A stretch of DNA of 64,000 nucleotides, from assembly GCA_032209605.1 (NCBI GenBank), contig JASFXZ010000009.1:19393553-19457552 (forward strand), read 5' to 3'. Positions 1 through 14,250 of this stretch are shown here, in pieces. The notes under the pieces were generated by a model. The model was not told the DNA's origin, searched no databases, and was given only the letters and a program-made list of their open reading frames with translations. Numbering within the stretch: the stretch's first letter is position 1; every line of letters begins with the position of its first letter. The position numbers and the translations under genes were made by a program. The stretch is from Mactromeris polynyma (Eukaryota; Mollusca; Bivalvia; Venerida; Mactridae).

Positions 1-1344
1 TTATTATCCGCAAATATTGTGTTAAATATACTTAACGCCCTTAAAAACGCAACTATTTCACTAAGCCTTCATTTTGTTCCAAGTGTCTTATTGTTACAAA
101 TTTGTCAATCATTCATCAAAGAGAAATCACACTATGGCCCTAGTATTCGTATTTTGTAATTAATTAAGATTAGGAAATTATGTTTGAGAATTAAAATATA
201 ATTTTGCTATATAATGTCACCGTGTTGACGCGGACCATTTGTAGTTGCGTGTTTTTAATGGCGTGGAGTATTCATCAAAGCATACCAATATATAGTATAA
301 CCATTAAAGCAATGACATATATAATTAAATGTCCAATTTGCAATTGTTTTTATTATTATTTAAACGTTCGTAATCCTATAAGCTATTGATAATTGTCCTC
401 GATTATGGCGGAACGAAGTTGGACGGAATAATATAATTCATCAATATATTATGCAATAAAATTAACATTGTTGACCCATTTCAAGACACAAATCACAACG
501 TCTTTTGTTAAATATTAATTGGTTGGTTACTACAGATTATGTGACCCGGAGTTGACCGAAGTATTTCCGTAACCGACCGATTCGGGGTTATGTGATATAG
601 CAAGCATAAAATATTTGCTTGGAAATCTAGCGTTAACTTACGTACATATTTTTCGAGCAATTCCGTTATTGTAAGCGACAAGAATCAAAATACATCTACT
701 TTTTTGGGGTTTCGATTTGGTTAAACGTGAAATTCATGCATCGTTCGGAGATTTTCACTTCGCGACAATCAACCTCTTTCTTACTGCTTGCTAATGTGTC
801 TAAAAACGGAATTTTGAAGTAAATTGTTCTCGACGAAAAGAATAGTGAAATGCAGTCAGTTATTGTTAAGCCACATCACATGATATGTCGTCGATATGGA
901 GATTATATAAAGGTTTAAATCACGGTTATTGTGTTTTAATAGAACTAAAAATGTGTTAAAAGCTTCAACAAACCACAAATCTTAGCAACAACAAGATAAA
1001 TGTATATGAATTTGTAAATGGTAAAATATTTAATGACTAGTATGCCACTTAGACTTAAATCGTCACCAGAGCATTTGTCCTCAAATATAATTCTTTCATA
1101 ATGTTCATGATAACCGTTACTTTGTTACGTCAGATAACAAAACGATAGTGAACAGTTATTTATTATGATATATAAGCATTTAGGACAATATAGCATCGCG
1201 CTATTACACCCTCTACAGCTCTTTTCGAATATATATCCTCGGCAATTGACATTATGCCACAGGCTTATTTTTGTATTACTCTAGAATAACGGTTATAGCA
1301 TTTAAGCCATATTCGGATTTACACATACTTGCGTGCGTATACAG
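1..1344 (+). repeat. Dispersed block A, copy 1 (possibly cut by window edge)
   Basis: This block matches 14531-15860 almost base for base with scattered substitutions and short indels; I estimate well above 95% identity by eye. A more diverged copy of its first 290 bases lies reversed at 23460-23795, so it is a dispersed family and not only a local duplication. It contains no ORF above 61 codons and no recognisable domain. It runs straight into 1.7 units of the 67-bp minisatellite that is expanded after copy 2. The left end is probably close to position 25, where all three copies begin to align. The class of element is unknown. Confidence 0.85.
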
Positions 1345-1460
1345 ACCCTCTTTAGCTCCTCCGTACATAGCTCAACAAGGAAATATACACAGCAAATGTT
1401 CCGAATAGAGCTCCCCTTTAGCTCGTCCGAACGTAGCTCATCAAGATGCTATACACTATA
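1345..1460 (+). repeat. Short 67-bp minisatellite (about 1.7 units)
   Basis: It holds the same unit as the array at 15861-17136, recognisable by the phrases 'ctttagctc', 'tagctcatcaag' and 'gttccgaatagagctcc', but only about 1.7 units are present. It ends at the junction with block B, so the array is either contracted here or expanded in the other copy. Confidence 0.85.
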
Positions 1461-3430
1461 AATCTAATGTGTATGGCAGCCGAAGAGCGGAATGTGTTTC
1501 ATTGTATAACTCTATAGGAAACTTTCAAAATACAGCTGTGAAAAAATAGAAATAAACCTTGTGAAGATTTAAAACGACTCTGTAGACATAGTTACAGGGT
1601 GTCGTTCTGCAAGTTCACAGAAGTAATGTTATCAGCAAAACAGAAAGCAGCTAATGATCGCAGATTAATTTTGTTAAATCATTCTACAGATCATTAACAT
1701 CGCCTTCTGAAACTCGTTCGGAATTTAAAGTGGTATGTTGAAGTGACCATTGAACGAAGTTCGCAGGAAATGTCAAAGTGAACAACCAACCCTAAGCCCA
1801 AGGAAACATGAAACACAAAACACAATTATGATGGGGACTCAAAGCACACATATTATTTAACTCTACTAAGATTGATCTGTCGTACCACATGGTCACCAAG
1901 GGCTGTATTTATTTTATTGCACACTAATGCATCATATAGGTATAACTACTTTTGATGTATTATGTATATATGCTGTATGTATATGGGCCGGAAGCCTAAG
2001 TACAAATAAACTTTGAAACTAAACTATTGAAACTCAGGTGAGCGATTAAGGGCAATCATGTCCCTCTTATTGTTACAGACATCACAGTCTGTTACTGAAA
2101 CTCTGGCAAGTATCATCGCGTGAGACAACCAGATAATTCTTGGTTTGACATTCCGTTAATCTAACAGAAAAAAAATGCTCACTTTCGTGCCAATATTAAA
2201 CTGCAAACACTCGAATGCTTGCAGTGAACCTTGGCAACCCAACATGATTAAATGTTACAATATTGCAATAAACCAACATTTCGTGTTCTGCATAACGGAT
2301 CATTTGAATCCTGTCAGAAAACGCTGGTGTTTTAGTATTAAATATCAAACACTTTGCTAAAATTGATAAGTCTGCATTCATCTTCCAGCATGCTAGGAGT
2401 CTGTGGAAGCGTTCATATGACATAATACGCAGCTGGTTATCATTAGGTCTTGTCAGATAACAGGGATTTGCTAATATATCAAACAATAAGCAGATATTCA
2501 TAGTACTATATAGGTTATATATGTTACATCGCTAATTTGCAATAATTGATTTATGTAATATCGTTTAATCTGCACTGCTGAACAAATTGTGAAAAAGTCT
2601 CTACAGCGGAAGTTGTCTATTATGTCTGTATTACTGTGAATACAACGCTACCTCTCCAAATTTGTCCCTGTAGAGCAACAACCTATCTGTTATTGGTTTA
2701 GTATCAATTTTCCAAAAGTAAGATTTGTCTATCAATTTAACCTTTTTGAAGCAACAACCTCTTACATTAATATTGTGCTCATTAGTTTGTTCATTCGTTT
2801 ATTTAAACAAACATGAGAATATGTTTCCTATAGTTAAAACATACATCAATAAACATGCATAAATAAAGAATTAACTCAAAATGTATTGATCCGTATTTGT
2901 TGAAGATAGGTGTTTGTACATCATAAAACTTCTAAAAACTTCCTGTTTTTTATAAAAAACGGGCTATACTACAAGTTTTGGCTGTTAGTGATAAGGTAAA
3001 AATATATTTTTTCAATCGGTTATACATTGCAATGGTTCCTAGAGATGTTTTAGTTAATGTAACAACAATACTGGATGAAGCCAAGTAAAGCATTTTATGA
3101 TCAGATGAGCCAGATACATCTTTGTCAACATTTGTTTCTACAAAGAATGTCGCCCTGGATAGGTTGCACTGTATATATAACTATGAAACGTTTAGACCAG
3201 AAACACAATACTGGAATTCAAACATGCTTTGAAAGATATTTACAAACGCCAACATTATATTGTTTAATACATTGTAAACTCAAAATATTCACTAACACAC
3301 TGCATCCTCCCCTTCGCATACATTAAAATCCAGTCGGGACAATGACTAGATGATATTATTTTCAAACAGTACGTAAACAATACTTACGATAAACTTAAAA
3401 TTAAAAGTCAAGTCAATTTGATTTCCCATT
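1461..3430 (+). repeat. Dispersed block B, copy 1
   Basis: This block of about 1.97 kb is nearly identical to 9553-11525. Both start at 'taaatctaat' and both diverge just after a shared 'caagtcaatttga' stretch. The ORFs inside (61-101 codons, both strands) differ between the copies by amino-acid changes and truncations and resemble no known protein, so I do not call them genes. No terminal inverted repeat, LTR pair or poly(A) tail was recognised at the ends. Confidence 0.85.
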
Positions 3431-6400
3431 GTGAATAGGGATGAAAAAACGTAATGAAAGTAAGAGAGAAACATCAGAACGGTAGCATGATACGCACAAT
3501 TGCGACACATGTGTCTACCGTCTTTACGGAACTGCCTAAATACTTTAAATAATAATTTGTGTCCGGACATGCACTGGAAGCCAAGGTTAAATGGACTACG
3601 AATGAAACTAGATATGGCAGTCATCAAAATGCTATGTTAGCGTCCTGAACATATGACCAGTATATGTGTGACTGTGATGTGCTCCTTGACACTGTTTCTA
3701 GGATTGAACACCTGATTCATGCAACCAAAGACAACTGCAAAATGTCTACTGACAAAGCGTCACGTAACCCAAGTCATTGTCAGTCAGACAAGTAAGCAAA
3801 TCATACCAAATCAGATGAAATGATAACTTACATTATCGAGCAACGATCGATGAAGATAACTATACGAGCCATTTTATCGGAATTTATTATAAACGACTTA
3901 TGATGAAACATTAGGTTAAGATCTTATCTACTGCTTAAAAAAAGTTATGACACACGTCTGGAGATAGGACTCAGACATAATTAAGGAGATATTCAATCAC
4001 AACCTGCAGTAGATATCGTCGTTACAGTGCTTGGTATTTCAAAACTACCTGAAGGGATTAACATTAATATTGTCAAAAATCCCCTTAAAATTCCCCCAAC
4101 CCCACATGTATGTCTAAGTATAAATGCAGAAATATACAGAGATCTTATTTTCAAATAAGCTATTCTGATTTATGGTCACATTATATTCCATAATGATGAT
4201 GTTTACAAGCAAATAATACAACCGGTAATTCCGTTTTATATGACTTAAGCAAAACCATAAAATGACCAAAAATGTACACCTCATCCAAGCCCAAATCCTA
4301 GAACCGCACCTGGAAAATAAAGACACTGGTGTTGTCACTGGGCGTCATACTTGTAACAGCATTTTCCTTGATAATACACAACTTGACGTGTGTAACTTCA
4401 TACGTTTGAAGTTATTACTGCGTATTACTTTACTCTCACATGAGCTACTAATAGATGCAAAGGAACCCAGTCGTATCGGTTTATGTATGGTTAAATATTT
4501 CTACATGTGGGTTAGCGTACGAAAGTTCGTAAACAAACTTGATACACTGATGCAGCGAGTGACGTTGTTTGTCGTCATTTATGTATTTATAAAAAGAGTT
4601 CCCAATGTAAGGACATTACACACAACCAAATTCAAACACTCTCGTTTATTTATGAATTAATAACGTGTATTTGCATATTAATCCTTAGACATGAATTTGA
4701 AAATTAAATGCAATATTCCAGCAATAAATAAGCATATTGTCAATGTTTTCTTGAGCTTGTACACGTACATATTTTCCGCACTGCAAACAGAGAAATAAAT
4801 GGCATAAGAATGTTACTAACGTATTATTTAATAAGCAAGACCTTCCGACACAGAACCCCAGTACGCTTAACCAAATAATGGACGAACATAATTTTTACAG
4901 ATTCTTACGACTCGGATAATGCACATCCTCTATTTTATGAAAATGATCCGACATGTATTTACACGTACATTAATTAATAACACGAACTTGAACTTATGAA
5001 CTGAGACCACACCTTCCATTTCTTGAATGACATTTCAACGTATTCCAACTAATTCCTGCCAATAGCAAAACATACTGGTAAAATTATACCTACATCCGTA
5101 TAGTTAATAAAATGTATTTATTTTATTTTATATATGGCTTGACTAATAATTTCGTTTTTTTCTCTCGAAGCCGTGCATCAGATAATGATATCGAAATAAA
5201 CATTTTTATGTGCATTGTGAGAGATAACTGTCTAATCAGTCTTCAAACCAAGAGGATTTAGATCTTGGCTGGTTCTCGGAATTGCGGTAATGGGATAATC
5301 CAATGTATTACAAGTTACCCTTCATTTCCATCGATCGCATATTCCGGCACTCAACTCCGTCTGTTTTATATCTATCACAAACTTGATAAATACAAGAAAC
5401 TAAAACAATGCGCATTAAATTTAATTAGACGCATTTTGCGTCTCGATACGAAACGAATAAACAGCATAAATACGCAACCATTAACCTGTAAATATTACAT
5501 AGACATAGATACATAATTAACTATTCATTCGACACAATTGTGTAGGTGTTTGCATTAAATATGTCGAAAAAGCGAAATTAATTGAACAAGGCTAGCTTAT
5601 ATTTACTGAAACGGTTATTGAATACCTCCGCTTTGTGACTGTATAAAGTTGTTCATACAATGCTACTAAGTTAGTGGTTCATCTAGAAGTATGTAACTTA
5701 TATTTCAAACATCGATTTATTTAAAAAGTCCTTCCTCTTCAATAACTGATGCAAAACGCGACTGTATCGTTAGGAAATGTTTCATTTGAAATTAAATTGT
5801 CGACTTTAACTACCTGGTAGCATTCGTTGACACAATAAGCGTAGGTTGTTTACACAATTGACAAAACAACGGATGAGATACACCTCTATTTAGAAATAAA
5901 CAAAACGATATCAGTATCAGATTTGTATTATCTGACCCTTTGACCTTTGTTACTGTTTACATGTATGTACATATTGTCATGTCTCCTTGTGCTCATTTTG
6001 GTTGCTATGCGTGTTTTTTGCGGCATTTCCTGATAAACTTCTTTATTCATGTTTACACCGTGCTATTTTCACTGATAGTATAGTGTTATAAAGAATGTAT
6101 TGGTTATTAAATGTAACTCATGAAAACGAAACTAGATACGAACACGATGTATAACAAACAAGTGTGCAGTTTTGTCCTCTAGTACCTAGGTAAGCGGCGG
6201 CTTGGTATTTACTTGTTGTTCATTTATGTCCCTTACCTGTTCATTGACGGACATGATCGGTTTTTATATTTCAAAAACAAGTATAGATATTTTGAAGGGA
6301 ACGCCACATGTTCAAGACAATGCCTCAACACACATTTCTCAGGGAAACATCAGGCTACGAAATATTAGGGAATGAGGAGGTGTAAGCGCAAACATCTATT

Positions 6401-8286
6401 GTGGATGTGGAACTAAGGAATTTGTCTGGTCGACTATCAAAAACAATCATGGACAATTTAAGGAATTGATGAGTGAATGAATGGAGTACACCACAGGACG
6501 AGATAAGAAAGCAAATAGTAAAAAAAAAAAACTGAAATAAAGGTAACGCGAAATATTAGACATAACCTTAATTGCTGATAACATGAAATATAAATTCAAA
6601 CATAGAGAAACGAAGCCAATTGATGTCTTTTCCAAGGAACGATTGTTACTTATAGATCATGTACTGGAATTTTAATGGAATCCTTTTCAAAGGAGCGAGC
6701 GGACGGAGCAAAGTGTAGACATTAGTTCGATTAAAGTTACAAATGTAATGTGGATAGGCAAGATCGTACGGAATGAAAATCGGTAACATTAGTACTGTAT
6801 GTAACGTTTTAGACATTGGTCAAGACTATTCATAGAACACAAGTCATAATTGTGAAGGTTCAGATCACGTTAAGTAACTCTCCCGCCTACATCTTTATTC
6901 TTTATATTCTTCTCTCTCTCTCTCTTATATGTATTGAATTGAACATTTAGTATTAGAAATGTTACGGTCAATTATTTAACTATCATTCTGTCATTATGAT
7001 TACCCTTTTATATGTATCTTTGTAATTAATTGTTTACCACATTATGTCATGTATTGCATGAAATGAGTGAAATAAACTGAATTGAACTCATGAAAAGTCA
7101 TAAAGGTGCACGTATTGACATCTTTAAGATACAAATTGTCTGTACTTTGTACGGATGTCTGGAAATTATTGTTTCAATGCATGCAGTATGTTCACCACAA
7201 GGGTTCTCCCAACCTTATTGAACTAAAGCATTGGTCAAGTATTTAGATCTGAATAAAACCACTTGTTACAGTCTTGTTAGTATTTACTGTCTAGTAATCG
7301 AGACAGGCTTTGCGTGCAGTGAGGAATATATGAAATCATTAGCAACGTATTTTAACCCTTGCAGTGAACGTGCCGTTTGTTATTATGTAATTGGCTCACG
7401 TCGTGAAAGCGTTTTAGTTTATCTTCCGATTCTAGTGCATGCTATTACTGTATCTAAATTAGCCGTCTTCAATACTTTTAGTACATCACTTATCGTGTTA
7501 TATGACTGCAGAATTTACAGAATACGTCAGTTGTTATGCCGCTTCTTTGATATAAAATGTCCAAGGGTTGTTTATTTGTTGTGAAGTCGTCTTGTTGTCC
7601 GCTTAATAACTTTCTATAAGTGTCGCATAAGGGAATCGCTATGGTCTCGCTTAAATGATGTGAGATCCTTAAGCTAAATGAGAAGTCAGAAAGTTCATGG
7701 TCAACAGTATGTTTATTTAAAACAAATATTGCTTATAACATGCTGGAGTGTTTTGACCATATCGGAAGTCAAGTTCTTCTACAACATTTTTACGATGTAT
7801 GGATTGTCAATGTGATACTATGTACAAACAAGCAAACAAACATTTCACCCTTTTTGAAATTAAGGAAATGGATGATTTTCTAAAGAATAGGAAACGAACT
7901 AATAGGAATATCTTGTCTTTAATTTTTGCACTGAGTTTTAAGTCTTAATTTGTTTCCACAATTACTTGTTGTTAAACATGATTAGACAGAAGACAAAATT
8001 AATGAGAAACGCAAATAAACGTGTAAGGGGAACACATTGGGAGATAATGGGTACATTTATATCATGTAAATTAAGCTCCTAAATGTTTTTATTCATAAGA
8101 ATAAAAAACGACAATCCACATAACATCCTACGATTTCCTTTTGTCTCTTTCGCGTCCTTACGTCCTTGCATGTAATTCACCCAAACTTCCTTCTCTTGAG
8201 GATATAACATTCATTTCACACACACATGTTACTTGATTATCACCTATATTTCAAACCTTTTCAAGAATATGAACCTCCCTTTTAAC
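3431..8286. other. Unannotated AT-rich sequence
   Basis: I can support no gene or element here. The longest ORFs, 132 codons at 4262-4660 (+) and 117 codons at 7231-7584 (+), have no recognisable motif. A short TC microsatellite sits at 6911-6925. Confidence 0.6.
6911..6925 (+). repeat. (TC)n microsatellite
   Basis: This is an uninterrupted TC dinucleotide run of about 15 bases. Confidence 0.8.
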
Positions 8287-8728
8287 GTGCATATAGCAGT
8301 CGAATAAGAAATAACAAACGTAAAACGCACAACTGTCCCGAACCACACACATGCGTGAACATATACTTTAAATGTCATAACATCCATTCATTATACCTCC
8401 CCACTCACATCTGTCACTATAGAGAGGCATGGCTTTATGTGATGTCACTGTAGAAACTTATTCTCTCTATTTCACTATACGAACTCTGGGATGGAGTCGA
8501 TATTTACCCCGAATAGTTGAGTGTCAAACTTTTCCATTGATTTCTCTGTATGGTCCATACTTACCTTTACGAATAGATACACTTCGTATTGGTTTATTCA
8601 AGATTCATTTAGCAACCAGCAATATTCTCTTTAACCGAAACTTAGTAAGGTAATTAATCGTGTTTACAAACGCGCAAAGAGCTTGTTTGTTGTAGACAAA
8701 CATAATGATATCACTAATGGTTTTTGAT
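8287..8728 (+). repeat. Local tandem duplication, unit 1
   Basis: The unit begins 'gtgcatatagcagtcg' and ends at 'tttttgatg'. It is followed immediately by unit 2 (8729-8968), which starts with the same words. Unit 1 is 442 bp. The two shared parts are 8287-8522 with 8729-8910, and 8672-8728 with 8910-8968. Confidence 0.85.
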
Positions 8729-8968
8729 GTGCATTTAGCAGTCGAATAAGAAATAACACACGTAAAACGCACAACTGTCCCGAACCACACACATGCTTGA
8801 ACATATACATTCAATGTCATATCATCCTTTATGTGGTGTCACTGTAGAAACTTATTCTCTCTCTTTCACTATACAAACTCTGGGATGGAGTCGATATTTA
8901 CACTGAATAGTGCAAAGGGCTTGTTTGTTGTAGATTAACATAATGATATCACTAATGGTTTTTGATGT
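8729..8968 (+). repeat. Local tandem duplication, unit 2 (internally deleted)
   Basis: This second unit is about 240 bp. It has lost roughly 50 bp near 'ccattcattatacc' and about 150 bp between the two conserved parts. Identity to unit 1 is high, so the duplication is fairly recent. Confidence 0.85.
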
Positions 8969-9552
8969 TACTAGGACATAGTGTTTATGAATGATTAGTG
9001 ATTGGCTAGTGTGATTACCTAATACATGGATATTAGTTTACAGTCCGTACAAATAGCATACACAATATACCCAGATGACGAGCAATATCACAGTTGTACA
9101 TATCTTTGTTTACTATTGCTGGCTAACATGATACACGTATTGCTAGATAGTAGCATAGTAACACTAATAATTTAATGTTGCAAGAAATACCATGTAGTAA
9201 GTACAGCGATGATCATTATGTATACATTGTCCTATTTTGTCTCTAACTGTATCCAGAAAACTGTATCAATAACTGTATTAACCTTGGAACCGTTCTGTTT
9301 GGGTTCAACATACGTGCATTGATTTTATTTCATCTCACAGGGGACGAGAACAGGTCGATCTTCGTCCGTGGCCGGTCAATACATTGTGACATGCAATATC
9401 TTTTCTGAAACATTATTTACAGTTTACATTGTACTGTTCCTTGTTTGTTCATCCAGCAAATTATAATACAAAGCGGCAGTTTGTTGCATAGGTTGAAGAG
9501 GCTGCAAGATGAAAACGTTTACAAAAATACTTAACAAAATAACTTCTAAAAT
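8969..9552. other. Unannotated sequence
   Basis: Nothing recognisable was seen between the tandem duplication and block B copy 2. Confidence 0.6.
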
Positions 9553-11525
9553 AAATCTAATCTGTATGGCAGCCGGAGAGCGGAATGTGTTTCATTGTAT
9601 AACTCTATAGGAAACTTTCAAAATACAGCTGTGAAAACAGAGAAATAAACCTTGTGAAGATTTAAAACGACTCTGTAGACATAGTTACTGGGTGTCGTTC
9701 TGCAAGTTCAAAGAAGTAATGTTATCAGCAAAACAGAAAGCAGCTAATGATCGCAGATTAATTTTGTTAAATCCTTCTACAGAACATTAACATCGCCTTC
9801 TGAAACTCGTTCGGAATTTAAAGTGGTATGTTGAAGTGACCATTGAATGAAGTTCGCAGGAAATGTCAAAGTGAACAACCAACCCTAAGCCCAAGGAAAC
9901 ATGAAACACAAAACACAAATATGATAGGGACTCAAAGCACAAATATTAATAACTCTACTAAGATTGATCTGTCGTACCATATGGTCACCAAGGGCTGTAT
10001 TTATTTTATTGCACACTAATGCATCATATAAGTATAACTACTTTTGATGTATTATTGAATATGCTGTATGTATATGGGCCGGAGGCCTAAGTACAAATAA
10101 ACTTTCAAACTAAACTATTGAAACTCAGGTGAGCGATTAAGGGTAATCATGTCCCTCTTATTGTTACAGACATCATAGTATGTTACTGAAACTCTGGCAA
10201 GTATCATCGCGTGAGACAACCAGATAATTCTTGGTTTGACATTCCGTTAATCTAACAGAAAAAATATGCTCACTTTCGTGCCAATGTTAAACTGCAAACA
10301 CTCGAATGTTTGCAGTGAACCTTGGCAACCCAACATGATTAAATGTTACAATATTGCAATAAACCAACATTTCGTGTTCTGCATAACGGATCATTTGAAT
10401 CCTGTCAGAAAACGCTGGTGTTTTAGTATTAAATATCAAACACTTTGCTAAAATTGTCTGCATTCATCTTCCATCATGCTAGGAGTCTGTAGAAGCGTTC
10501 ATATGACATAATACGCAGCTGGTTATCATTAGGTCTTGTCAGAAAACAGGGATTTGCTAATATATCAAACAATAAGCAGATATTTATAGTATTCTATAGG
10601 TTATATATGTTACATCGCTAATTTGCAATAATTGATTTATGTAATATCGTTTAATCTGCACTGCTGAACAAATTGTGAAAAAGTCTCTACAGTGGAAGTT
10701 GTCTATTATGTCTGTATTACTGTGAATACAACGCTACCTCTCCAAACTTGTACCTGTAGAGCAACAATCTATCTGTTATTGGTTTAGTATCAATTTTCCA
10801 AAAGTAAGATTTGTCTATCAATTTAACCTTTTTGAAGCAACAACCTCTTACATTAATATTATGTTCATTAGTTTGTTCATTCGTTTATTTAAACAAACAT
10901 GAGACTATGTTTCCTATAGTTAAAACATACATCAATAAACATGCATAAATAAAGAATTAACTCAAAATGTATTGATCCGTATTTGTTGAAGATAGGTGTT
11001 TGTACATCATAAAACTTTTAAAAACTTCCTGTTTTTTATAAAAAACGGGCTATACTACAAGTTTTGGCTGTTAGTGATAAGGTAAAAAAATATATTTTCA
11101 ATCGGTTATACATTGCAATGGTTCCTAGAGATGTTTTGGTTAATGTAACAACAATACTGGATGAAGCCAAGTAAAGCAGTTTATGATCAGATGAGCCAGA
11201 TACATCTTTGTCAACATTTGTTTCTACAATGGATGTCGCCCTGGATAGGTTGCACTGTATATATAACTATGAAACGTTTAGACCAGAAACACAATACTGG
11301 AATTCAAACATGCTTTGAAAGATATTTACAAACGCCAACATTAATATTGTTTAATACATTTCTAACTCAAAATATTCACTAACACACTGCATCCTCCCCT
11401 TCGCATACATTAAAATCCAGTCGGGACAATGACTGCATGATATTATTTTCAAACAGTATGTAAACAATACTTTACATTAGATAAACTTAACATTAAAAGT
11501 CAAGTCAATTTGACTTCCCATTCGT
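9553..11525 (+). repeat. Dispersed block B, copy 2
   Basis: This copy is nearly identical to 1461-3430, with the same orientation and the same internal order. The left flank ('aacttctaaaa') and the right flank ('cgtacagccg') are unrelated to those of copy 1, which fixes both boundaries to within a few bases. Confidence 0.85.
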
Positions 11526-12894
11526 ACAGCCGTTTCTTTATGAACACTGTGCAATTTACAAGTTTATCAAAGAATTGAGCAAAGTTTTCATCGACCGTTA
11601 TTTAAAACATTTATCCTATAACATTATTGACATTAGAACTTAAAGTATGAAGTTTTTTTATTTAATGTTGCCACGACCTTGATTAATTAAACTGGATTTA
11701 TTAAATCGTTTCAACTAATATTAATTCGTCGAGGTAACTCATTACTATATCGCAGATTTATCCAACCGATCTTATATTTTACGATAAGGTATTTTAACAT
11801 ATTGACACGTCGATATATAGTATATTTATAAACCAAACATCATTTTATATACAAACAAATACAAAATTCAACAAAAACGACCTATGTTTTCTGAATTCAA
11901 TAAACTAAGATAGCATGATTTCACATATCTTGAAGTACGCGTCACTTTAATGTAGTCCATTAATTATTTCAGTGTTTACTTTGCATTTGTTTGAGTACTC
12001 CGCACGTACCTGGCAATTGAACTGAATGTAGGTATTCATGAAAAAATGAACTTAATGAAGACATTCATGAGACACTTGCGTGTTTCTAAGATCCTTACAT
12101 CCGCGTTGTATTAAACTACCCTCCATACGATCATATTTAAGTAAACATAAATATAAAAAACAACAAAAGACAAATTTATAATGCGTCAAAATTTAATTCA
12201 ATTTGGCTTGTTTTTGAACGCAAAGAACCTTAGCATAAACTCTACTTTACGTTCATTCATTCACATCTTTTCCCAATTTGAGTTTTTTTCCAACGTTTTA
12301 CTTCGCAAAATTCATTATTATGTAGGCTTATTTTAAAGATGCATTCTTTGTTCAAGATAATTACATGTTCAATAAGTCTATTAACTACACATACAACGAA
12401 TGAGCATTTCATCCTCTGAGTTTTATTAGGTTTTTGTTCTTTTGAGAGAGAATTATTGAGGTTTACGTAACATCACATTATCCCCTAAGGTATCGTAATG
12501 TTTTCTGATCATGAACATTATAATCGCACGTTGATATTCCATGCCTTTATAATCATTTAAGCCGAGTTGTTCTGCACGGTTTAGTCTGTATTTAATAATT
12601 ATTAGACAAAGTGCAATAGGTGTCTGTTTCATTTTCGTGAGAAAAAACAACAAATACCATGAAATTAAATTGAAAAGAAATACGATATTTAAAAACGATG
12701 ATCGGCGCAACTTGAAATAATCGAAGTTGAAGTATTATTCATGAAGATTTTGAGTTATAGCGCGAACACATGTAAATATAACACAGCGTTGTTTTTATTT
12801 TGATGTATAAAGTACATAAAAAGGCCATAATAAAACGTTAGACATTAAATGCCTAGTAAGCGTCTATATGGATATGCAGTGCAATCATCATGTC
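11526..12894. other. Mostly unannotated AT-rich sequence
   Basis: No gene is supported. The 85-codon minus-strand ORF at 12453-12710 has no recognisable domain. About 25 bases near 12690-12716 ('gatgatcggcgcaa') match, reversed, the end of the short repeat family also found at 14056, 20286 and 34919. Confidence 0.5.
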
Positions 12895-13105
12895 GACAAA
12901 TTCCATGACTATCTGTATGGTGTCCCATTTGAGATAGTAACAGACAACAATCCACTGTTATACGCACAAACGACAGCCAAACTAGATGCTTGTAGACAGA
13001 GATGGGTAGCCAGCTTTGGCCAACTATGATTTTACTATTTATTTCAGCCCGGGGTAAACGAATATTGAACAGGACAAACTCTCTAAAAAGCCAAACAGGA
13101 AGTCA
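12895..13105 (+). pseudogene. Ty3/gypsy-type RNase H relic
   Basis: The + strand translation from about 12898 gives KFHDYLYGVPFEIVTDNNPL followed by the phrase TTAKLDACRQRW. This is the characteristic RNase H segment of Ty3/gypsy polyproteins, where the Asp of the TDNNPL motif is catalytic. Two in-frame stops follow, one after FGQL and one after the FQPGVNEY stretch, and a frame change then gives a 'DKLSKKP' tail resembling the usual 'DADALSRKP' end. About 70 codons remain of a polyprotein that normally exceeds 1000. No LTRs, integrase or reverse transcriptase were found beside it. It is a dead fragment of an LTR retrotransposon pol gene; the family is secure, the lineage is not. Confidence 0.8.
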
Positions 13106-14055
13106 GAATATACATTCAAACCATAAGATAGTCCAGTGAATATACGTGCAGATTTCATTAAAGTGGCGTCCAGTTTATAAATGCTGCCACGACATTTAAC
13201 TTTAGATTTGATTGGATTACGCACCACTGTGATTCATGTAACAAAGGCGAGCACAATATGGAAGCGCCGACACACGTGCAGGAGGTATAAATGAGACGTT
13301 AGCAAGAAAGAAAATGGGGAAACGAAAATAAAAAAATCGGAGAATAATAACGCTAAATAGCTGAGAAATTAGATTGTGTAAAATTGAATTTAAGCAAGTA
13401 GAATTGGGGCAGTGGTTTAGCATTCGGAAGGGGATATACGGAAAATGACAAATGACAGGCTTCGGAAATATCGTAAAATTTAATATGTCAAAATTTCATT
13501 ACATGCAGATGAAAAAGGTAAAATGGCTCATTTTATCTGAAACCACTAATTACAAATAATTAAAGAGATACAATTTGAGGGGAAATGGTTTCTCTTTTAA
13601 AATCAATTACAAAACGTAACGACATAATTGAATATTGCATGAAAAATTAATGGTGTTTTAGATCATTGAGAACTTCTTTGTTTTCAAAAACATAATTCAG
13701 ATTAATTTACCTGTCTTCTTAATTGAGTACAATACTAATTTGATGACTGTTATGTTCGACAAATGTTACAACTACAGCTCACAGTGTTTTGTACTGTGCA
13801 AATTTGGCTATTAGCTGCTGAACGATTCAATTAGCTTTTGAATGCTTTGAAGAAGGGATGATTGAGATACATTGAAGCCAATTAGATTCATGATAGCACA
13901 GCAGTGGCAATGATGATGAAATAATTCAAGACAATTCTTTCGGTGCAGTCGTACTAACATGGTTTTGCTATTTGCAAATCAGTGTTGTGTAAACCAATCA
14001 CATCTTACGTTATCCACCAAGGCAATTTCTCTTCAACCGAACAACGTTTGTAACA
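13106..14055. other. Unannotated AT-rich sequence
   Basis: Only short ORFs without motifs are present. I found no continuation of the gypsy fragment. Confidence 0.6.
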
Positions 14056-14250
14056 TTGACGCGGATTGGTTTGATAAAGGCTACGTTACCTTACCGAAAT
14101 TCAGTGAATTTATGTGCATTTACCGTAATCCAGTTTGGATCTGGAGTGACCGGCAATCGTAACATCTGTGCATGTTTTATGTTGCACAACAAATATTAAC
14201 CTTCAAATTGCGCCGACCATCTTTTTTCAAGATATTTCTTGTTTCGTTTA
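14056..14250 (+). repeat. Short dispersed repeat R3, copy 1
   Basis: This repeat shares the order 'gataaagg', 'acgttaccttaccg', 'tttggat', 'taaccttcaaattgcg' and 'gaccatcttttt' with 34919-35085 (+) and with the reverse complement of 20286-20475. It has no coding content. It could be a MITE or a SINE fragment; the class is undecided. Confidence 0.75.

Noticed and set aside
2175..2360. 61-codon ORF repeated at 10266-10451
   Set aside because: Its conservation only reflects the recent duplication of block B; the opposite-strand ORF is not kept in both copies.
4262..4660. 132-codon ORF
   Set aside because: No motif and no second copy; its length is unremarkable for a 64-kb six-frame search.
7231..7584. 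117-codon ORF with hydrophobic stretches
   Set aside because: No recognisable family, no supporting splice sites or promoter.
13217..13423. A TATA-like 'ggtataaatg' as LTR promoter of the gypsy relic
   Set aside because: There is no matching second LTR, primer-binding site or polypurine tract.
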